A stretch of 64,000 nt of DNA from Dryas octopetala (lineage: Eukaryota; Streptophyta; Magnoliopsida; Rosales; Rosaceae): the NCBI GenBank assembly GCA_963921425.1, contig OY992838.1, positions 19,943,861 through 20,007,860 on the forward strand. Direction: 5' to 3'. Each line of letters begins with the position of its first letter. Positions within the stretch are counted from its first letter, which is position 1. The notes beneath the pieces are model-generated. The model did no database searches. It saw nothing but the letters and a program-made list of their open reading frames with translations, and was not told the origin of the DNA. Positions 57,998-64,000 of this stretch are shown one piece after another. The position numbers and the translations under genes were made by a program.

Positions 57998-58394
57998 ATT
58001 TGAATCTCGTCCTGTCCCGTCCTGTATATAATTAATTTTATTTTTTTTATTGTATACTTTTTTCCTTCTTTTCCCCCTAATGGATACATTGAGAAAGATT
58101 GATTAGTCCAATCCCTCTTATTTTATACCTTTCTTTATACATTGGGTGAGATTCTCCACTATCCAGTCCCTTTAAAACACACCATGCACCCTCCCCTTTA
58201 TCACCAGCCTCACCTGCACATCCAAAACCCAAAACCCACCACTCAAAATAAAAACTTTCGCATTGAGAACAACAAATTAAGAGAGACCAATTACTTCGCA
58301 CTGATCAAGAAATGCAAGAGGGGTGATCAAACCAAAACCCACAACTCAAAAAAAAAAATTTCACATTGAGTGATATTTGTAATGGCCTAAAACC
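57998..58394. other. Older repeat remainder and unassigned sequence
   Basis: It starts with the remainder of the element split by the second hAT and passes into unassigned AT-rich sequence with several C-rich words. No gene was seen. It ends in the 10-bp target duplication gcctaaaacc of the next element. Confidence 0.4.
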
Positions 58395-59600
58395 AAGGAA
58401 TTAAATTTCAAAATTTTCGGCGAAATTTCGGCGAAAATTTCATTTTTTTAGGATGTCGAAATCAAAACACATGTTTAATAATTCTTCGGGAAGATTTCGC
58501 CGAAATTTACGAAATTTACCGAAATTTACCAAAATTTATCGAAATTTTCATATTTTCTATTTTCTCCAACTTCAGAAATTCACCAAAAATAGTTCGAGAC
58601 TCCAAATAATTCACCAACAAATTCTACGGACTCGTATTGATGAGTACTAATTTCCTATAACCTCAAAATAGTCAAATTGCTTTCAAAAAAATTATAAAAA
58701 ATCCTACTCTTATAATTTAATTCTGGAAAAAATAATAATCGCCAAATTCTTGAATTTTTCATTTTCTAAAATTCATTTCCACACAACTAAGCTCTAGAAC
58801 CACAACCAAAGGTCTAAGTTAGTTAAAACAAATTTAAAGAAATTTCTAATTCCTTAAAACAAATTTGAAAAATTTAAGTAACAAAATTACCATAATCCAA
58901 AATTTGGGTTGTTACAGTGAAGACAAAGCTTGGCTAGGTAAGAGACACGGGAAAAAAGGAAGAAAAGATAAAAAAAAAAGACTGAAGAGAGAGGCATGGG
59001 GAAAAAAAGTAAGGAAAGAAAAAAAAAAGAAAAAAAAAGAGGGGGGGTTTGGGGCCTTTGGACAATTGAAAAGAAAAAAAAAGGTTTGAGATTTCTTTTA
59101 GTTATTTTAAACCTTAAACTTTAATACATTTCTATATAAAAAAATAATTAAAAGTACCCTAAAGGGCTTAAAACCTAATATCCTAAAGAATATAGAGTAT
59201 ATATGGTTTAATGTATAGATTATAGAGTATAAAGAGTATTAGGGTATATAGAATATATAGAGTATTAGGGTTTAGATTTTAGATTTTAGATTTTAGTGTA
59301 TAATTAAATTATATAGTATAAAGAATATACTAATTTTATTTAACAGTATTTGCTCCAGCGCGCATTATATTTACCTTATATCACATGAAACCTACTATAT
59401 AATTTGATTTCTTCAATGTTTTTTATCAATTTAGTAGATAATATGTTAAATAAATATATGGTAAAGTTTCATTCAAAATTTCCGTATTTTGATAGTAATT
59501 TCCGTCATTTCCATCTAATTTATGTCGAAATTTTAAAATCTTTGAAATTTCAGTCGAAATTTCCATCGAAATTTCCTCAAAACCCGAAATTTTATTCCTT
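58395..59600. mobile_element. Mutator-like non-autonomous element, copy 2, with 10-bp target duplication
   Basis: The ends are AAGGAATTAAATTTC at 58395 and GAAATTTTATTCCTT finishing at 59600. An exact 10-bp duplication, gcctaaaacc, flanks it (58385-58394 and 59601-59610). The right part is the inverse of copy 1, including the GCTGGAG and AACAGTATT words and the Lys-rich/Phe-rich low-complexity block. An extra segment of roughly 350 bp (about 58560-58915, ending GGTTGTTACAGTGAAGAC) looks like a captured or inserted LTR-like fragment. No transposase is encoded. Confidence 0.85.
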
Positions 59601-59610
59601 GCCTAAAACC

Positions 59611-60028
59611 TCATTAAAAAACATTATGAACGAACAATGGATAATGTTCTGTCTTCCCCCCTCCAACATTCTCTCAACTCTTTTCCCCTCCAGGTGCTGG
59701 GCAGAACCCAGCCACCCACCTGCGTGTGTGTCACAGCTACGACTAGAACCCAGCTGGTTTTGGCCTTGATTCTGGCTACCCAAACCACCGGCGAGCTTCC
59801 CTCACCGGCACAGGACCTCCCCCAACCCCTCACAGTCGCAAGAACAGTTGGGAGAAGCTCCCCCACCTCTGGCCTTCCACGGTCCCGAACCCCTCCCGTA
59901 CTACATTGTTTGGTTTTGACCGATACCATGGTCATTCTGTCCCGATCCCATCCTGAATACAAATTTCGGTATTGGGAACGAGATGAGGTGAGTCTCGTCC
60001 CCCCCTCGGTCCCGTGCCCACCCTTACC
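59611..60028. other. C-rich unassigned stretch
   Basis: This part is open on both strands (about 136 codons each) but has no recognised domain. The words GGTCCCGAACCCC and GATCCCATCCTG resemble the old element around 54242-54380. I consider it repeat-derived. Confidence 0.4.
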
Positions 60029-60715
60029 AAATACCACCGTGCTCTAGCTTGGTTTGTTTTAAATTTTTTCGAATTTGAGCTTAGCTTAGCTTGTTTCTTC
60101 TTATATGAACAAAACAAAAAAAATAGAAACCAATACGAACTCGAGCTGTATTGAGCTTATTTACATTAGCTACCATTTAAAAAAATATTAATTTTAATCG
60201 AACATTTTCTTCTTAAAATCATTATAATATATTAATTCAACTTAGAGTTAATGTATATTTTTAATTAAATTATATAGGCACTAAAGACTTCTTTAAAATG
60301 TCATATAGATGAATACAAGTTCCCTTAAATACAATTATACTAAATAATTTCATCTAAACATTCATAACTTATAATACTTACAAAAAATTTCATCAAAAAA
60401 GAGACGTAGGGTAGAAAAAGTCTCATAATCAAACAATACAAAAACAAACTAGAAAATAAAAATAGCAAGATCTCATATAAGCAATAGAAAATGAGGTATG
60501 TAGCATATAAATTAGAAAATACGAGCTGCTCATGAGCTTTCCGAGCTGAATATACCGAAGCTCAAACTTGGCTTGTTTCTTAAATGAGCGAACCTTGGTT
60601 TGACTTTTTTTGTTTTTACGAGCTGAGCTTAAACAAACAAAGTCCGAGCCGAACTTGATACAAACTCGAGCTATATTGAGTCGATTTATAGTCCTACACT
60701 CTCAATCCACTACCA
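60029..60715 (+). repeat. Dispersed repeat C, copy 2
   Basis: It begins AATACCACCGTGCTCTAGCT and matches copy 1 (42804 on) up to about 60495. It then extends with CGAGCTGCTCATGAGC and CCGAGCCGAACTTGATAC motifs to about 60715, which may be the other terminus. It is non-coding. Confidence 0.65.
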
Positions 60716-60816
60716 ATCTTTCTTAAGCTAGTACCCAGAGCCCAACACAGGGTTTGGAATGTAATAACTTCCACAACACCATTTTCTTATACGAAAACGG
60801 GGGTGGGCACGGTTCG

Positions 60817-61092
60817 TGTTGAAAATTAAAAGAAACAAACTCAAACAAAAAGAATACTTTGGAACTAGAATTCAACTTCTTTCAACTTAATAATTGAAAA
60901 CAACTAATAACAACTTTAAAAGAAAAACATAAACAAACTGACCAAAAGAATGGGAACCACGACTCAACACTTCTCCACTGTTGGAGGACTCTTAAGAAAT
61001 GAGATACACTAACTCATGTCAACAGATTTCCTAAAGAATAGGACAACCAAGACTTATTCAAAATAAACAAGTATTCAAATAAACTTTTAACA
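60817..61092 (-). mobile_element. 276-bp copia LTR
   Basis: On the minus strand it starts TGTTAAAAGTTTATTTG at 61092, directly after the polypurine tract TTTAAGGGAGGG, and ends TTTTCAACA at 60817. TGTT...AACA are the inverted tips. The 5 bases beyond (60812-60816, gttcg) would be one half of the target duplication; the other lies outside the window. Confidence 0.75.
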
Positions 61093-64000
61093 CCCTCCCT
61101 TAAACTGAATGTCCTAAATACATCAGTTTACAAAAAAAACTTCAGCAACCCAGCTCTAGTTCATCAAAACTAGCATCTTTCCTTGAACACACTCCAAGCA
61201 GACTTCGAAGCTTCATAAACACAGCAGACTTAAAGGGCTTAGTCCAAAATATCTTCAAATTGATTCTCACTACTACAGAACTCCAAATCAATAGTACCAT
61301 CCTTACATAAATCACTCAAGAAATGGTACCTCACATCAATATGCTTCTTTCTCCCATGTAGAACTAGATTTTTTTTTGAAGCTTTATTGTAGAAACATTA
61401 TCACAATAAATTAAAGTTAGACCACCTCACTACTGATAATGTAGAACTTCAGGTAACCTTCGTAACTAAATAGCTTGACATGAACTTGATGTTGCAGCAA
61501 CAAACTCTGCCTCAGTAGTCGACAAAGTCACTATTTGTTGCTTCTTAGATGACCATGAGACAGCTCCACAATCCCTCATGAAAACAAATCCGGATGTACT
61601 CTTTCTATCATTAATATCCTCAGCATAATCACTATCTGAAAACCCGATCAAAATTGATTTTCCACCTTTTTCATACAAAATTCCAAAATCTGAAGTACCT
61701 TTCAAGTAGGGAAAAATTCTCTTTGTAGCTAAAAGATGAACTTCAGTTGGATTCTCCATGTATCGACTGATTAAACTGAAAGCATGCATGATATATGGCC
61801 TTGTTGAAGTCAAGTACATAAGACTCCCAACAATTTGCTTGTAAAGAGTAGCATCCACCTTCTTTCTTGGCTCATTCTTTGTGAGCTTCAAACCAAGTTC
61901 AGTTGGGGTGAAAACTGAATTGCAATCCTTCATTTTGAACCTGTCCAAAATCTCCAGAACATATTTTTTTGTGAAATAAAGACACCAACAGATGATTGCA
62001 CTACTTCGATGCCAAGGAAATAGTGCATTAATCCTAAATCTGTCATCTCAAATTCATCCATCATAGATGTCATGAAATCATTAAACATGGCTTTATCATT
62101 ACCAGTATAAATAAGGTCATCAACACATAAGCACATGACAAGCATCTTCCTATCATCTCCAAGCTTAGTATAGAGTGTGTGCTCATAGGGACATTTGAGA
62201 AAACCTTCCTTAGAAAAGTAAGCATCTATACGACTGTATCAAGCTCTTGGTGCTTGTTTCAGTCCGTATAATGCTTTCTTTAACATGTTTACCTGATTCT
62301 CATGCTTTTGCTTCACATATCCAAGAGGTTGATCAATAAACACTTCTTCTTCCAATTCGTCATGCAAGAATGCGGACTTCACTGATAGATAGGCCATGAA
62401 TTCTGGGCAGCTATGGATAAGACCAATCGAATAGTGTCAAGCCTCGCAACTGGAGCAAATACCGATCTTTGTAATGAACACTAAATTCTTGCTTGTACCA
62501 CTTTGCAACGAGCCAAGCTTTATATTTGTTAACTTCGCCATATTTCTTCAGCTTTGCTTTATAAACCCATTTGACACCAATAGATTTTTGCCATTTTTGA
62601 AGCTCTTACAGCTTCCAAGTGTTGGTTTTTTTTTTTCTTCTATAAACCTGATCTTCTTATTTATGGCTTTCTTCCATTTCGAATCTTTGACAGCTTCTTG
62701 AAATGTGACGGGATCCCAATCTGCAAACAAAACAAGGCGAGCGGTTGTATCATAATCAGACAACTCATCTCCACTTACATAATCAATCATCCATGTTGGT
62801 CTCTTTCTCTAGTGTTGAACTCCTGAACTGGGTAGACTTGGTGACTGATATTCATTTAGGATGCCCGTATTAGATATTTGCAGGGACTGGTTAGTCACTT
62901 TTTCAGGTTCTTCTTCATAAAAAATCACTGGAACATCAATCCAGTCCCATGCACTTTCTTCATCAAATAGACCATCACGTCTAATGATTATCTTGTTGGT
63001 GCTCAGATTATACAACATGTATACTTTGGATTCTTCATCAACCCCAAGGAAGATATACTTCACTCCTTTATCATCAAGCTTCTTCCTCTTCTCATATGTA
63101 ATATGGGCATATGCTATACACCTAAAGATTTTGAGATGGTCAATTGCAGGTTTGTGATCAGCCCGAGCTTTTTTTGGTGTAATGTTTTTTTTACATAAAG
63201 AGTGGGACTTCTACTCAACTCATGAACACTCCAATTTACAGCTTCAGGCCAAAAACTCTTTGGAATGTTTCTTTTCGCCAACGTACTTTGCTCCATGTTC
63301 AGAATTGTGCAGTTCATCCTCTCTGACACACCATTTTGTTGTGGTGAGTAAGTTGTTGTCTAACTGTCTACGAATTCCATGCATTGAACATAAATTTGCT
63401 AATTCATGTGAATTGAATTCGCCACCATGGTCTATTTGAAGAATATTAATATCTCTCCCAGATTCTTTCTCAACTAAAGCTTTAAAGCTTTTAAACACAA
63501 GAAGAGCATTAAATTTTTCCTGCAAGAAATAAACTCATGTCTTTTTGCTTTAGTCATCAGTAAATGTAATGAAGTACTTCTTCTTGCTTCTTGATGTTGG
63601 ATTGATTGGGCCACAAATGTCTGAGTGAACCAACTGTAGTGTTTGCTTAGCCCTCCATGCCTTTCGTTTTAGAAAGGAATCCTGATGTTGTTTACCCACA
63701 ACACATTCTTCACAGATTTTTTAAGGACATACAATTTGAGGAGACCTATAACTATATTCTTCTGCTATAGAGTCTTCAAGCCATTGAAATTGAGATGACC
63801 ATAATGAAAGTGCCACAACCAAGTTGAATCTTGCACTTTAATGGAGAAACACGTCTGAAAATCATGCTGAATATTTAATGGGAACAATCGAGTTGTTGTC
63901 ATGTGGACTTCATCAATTAAACCCTCCTTTGAATGATGAATTTGACTATAGCCTTTTCGAATAGTGATTGTATTCTCCTTTTCCTGCAGCTGACCTATGC
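61093..64000 (-). pseudogene. Ty1/copia polyprotein relic, running off the window end
   Basis: In transcript order from 64000 down come a GAG-pre-integrase region (reading LWHFHYGHLN), integrase core (IDHGGEFNSHELANLCSMHG, FWPEAVNWSVHELSRSPT, 63114-63525), a linker (62809-63063), reverse transcriptase ([29 protein letters not shown]) and RNase H (FSDSDYAEDINDRKSTSGF, SSKKQQIVTLSTTEAEFVAA, to 61466). The frame is broken many times. For example, TGA replaces the Trp codon after GLKQAPRA (about 62248), and a T run near 62625 shifts the frame. Both the gag part and the 5' LTR lie beyond 64000. It is a non-functional copy. Confidence 0.9.

Noticed and set aside
59624-60047. Two overlapping frames of about 136 codons, one on each strand
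   Set aside because: Open on both strands in C-rich repeat-derived sequence with no recognised domain.

Overview
The window is a gene-moderate, repeat-rich stretch of a plant nuclear genome. Evidence: short GT-AG introns with AT-rich sequence, a P-class PPR gene, plant-type MSH6 (Tudor plus PIP box), RBP45/47, SAR1, a PADRE/DUF4228 gene, plant-type telomere-like CCCTAAA units, Ty1/copia remnants primed by iMet tRNA, and several hAT and Mutator-like elements. The protein flavour is eudicot and fits a woody rosid such as Rosaceae, but the family is an inference. A 200-base N gap at 36100-36299 marks it as a draft assembly.

Seven host genes can be modelled with exact splice sites. They are a mitochondrial-type PPR protein (447-2402, minus), the mismatch-repair protein MSH6 (12027-20323, plus, 21 exons, 1296 aa), a RING-CH membrane E3 ligase (21074-23590, minus, 7 exons, 228 aa, tail to tail with MSH6), a universal stress protein (27848-28731, plus, 4 exons, 166 aa), the COPII GTPase SAR1 (36925-38352, plus, 3 coding exons, 193 aa), a PADRE/DUF4228 protein (39699-40316, plus, single exon) and a three-RRM RBP45/47 protein (47707-54105, minus, 8 exons, 443 aa, one GC-AG intron). 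They look like independent housekeeping or regulatory genes and not a cluster with a common pathway.

Between the genes lies a mosaic of nested transposons. 2668-11840 is a stack. A 1.37-kb TIR element with an 8-bp target duplication carries a long internal hairpin. Next to it is a dispersed repeat, present in two adjacent copies. The second copy has been invaded by a Mutator-like element and by a 5.3-kb hAT element. That hAT has a perfect 8-bp target duplication, an apparently intact 725-aa four-exon transposase, and an unusual 0.9-kb internal array of telomere-like CCCTAAA/CCCTATA repeats. 26787-27086 is a TRIM-like relic, 30293-30813 a PIF/Harbinger relic, and 31461-33765 a copia gag/LTR relic with a nested MITE. 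34384-36683 holds two long foldback elements, one containing the assembly gap.

The right third holds a decayed copia end with a 171-bp LTR (43717-44354), a second hAT element (54388-57989) that has lost its BED zinc finger, a second copy of the Mutator-like element in inverse orientation (58395-59600), and a copia element that runs off the window end (60817-64000). The most notable items are the intact hAT with embedded telomere-like arrays, the BED-less hAT, the perfect foldbacks and the E2F-like sites in front of MSH6.
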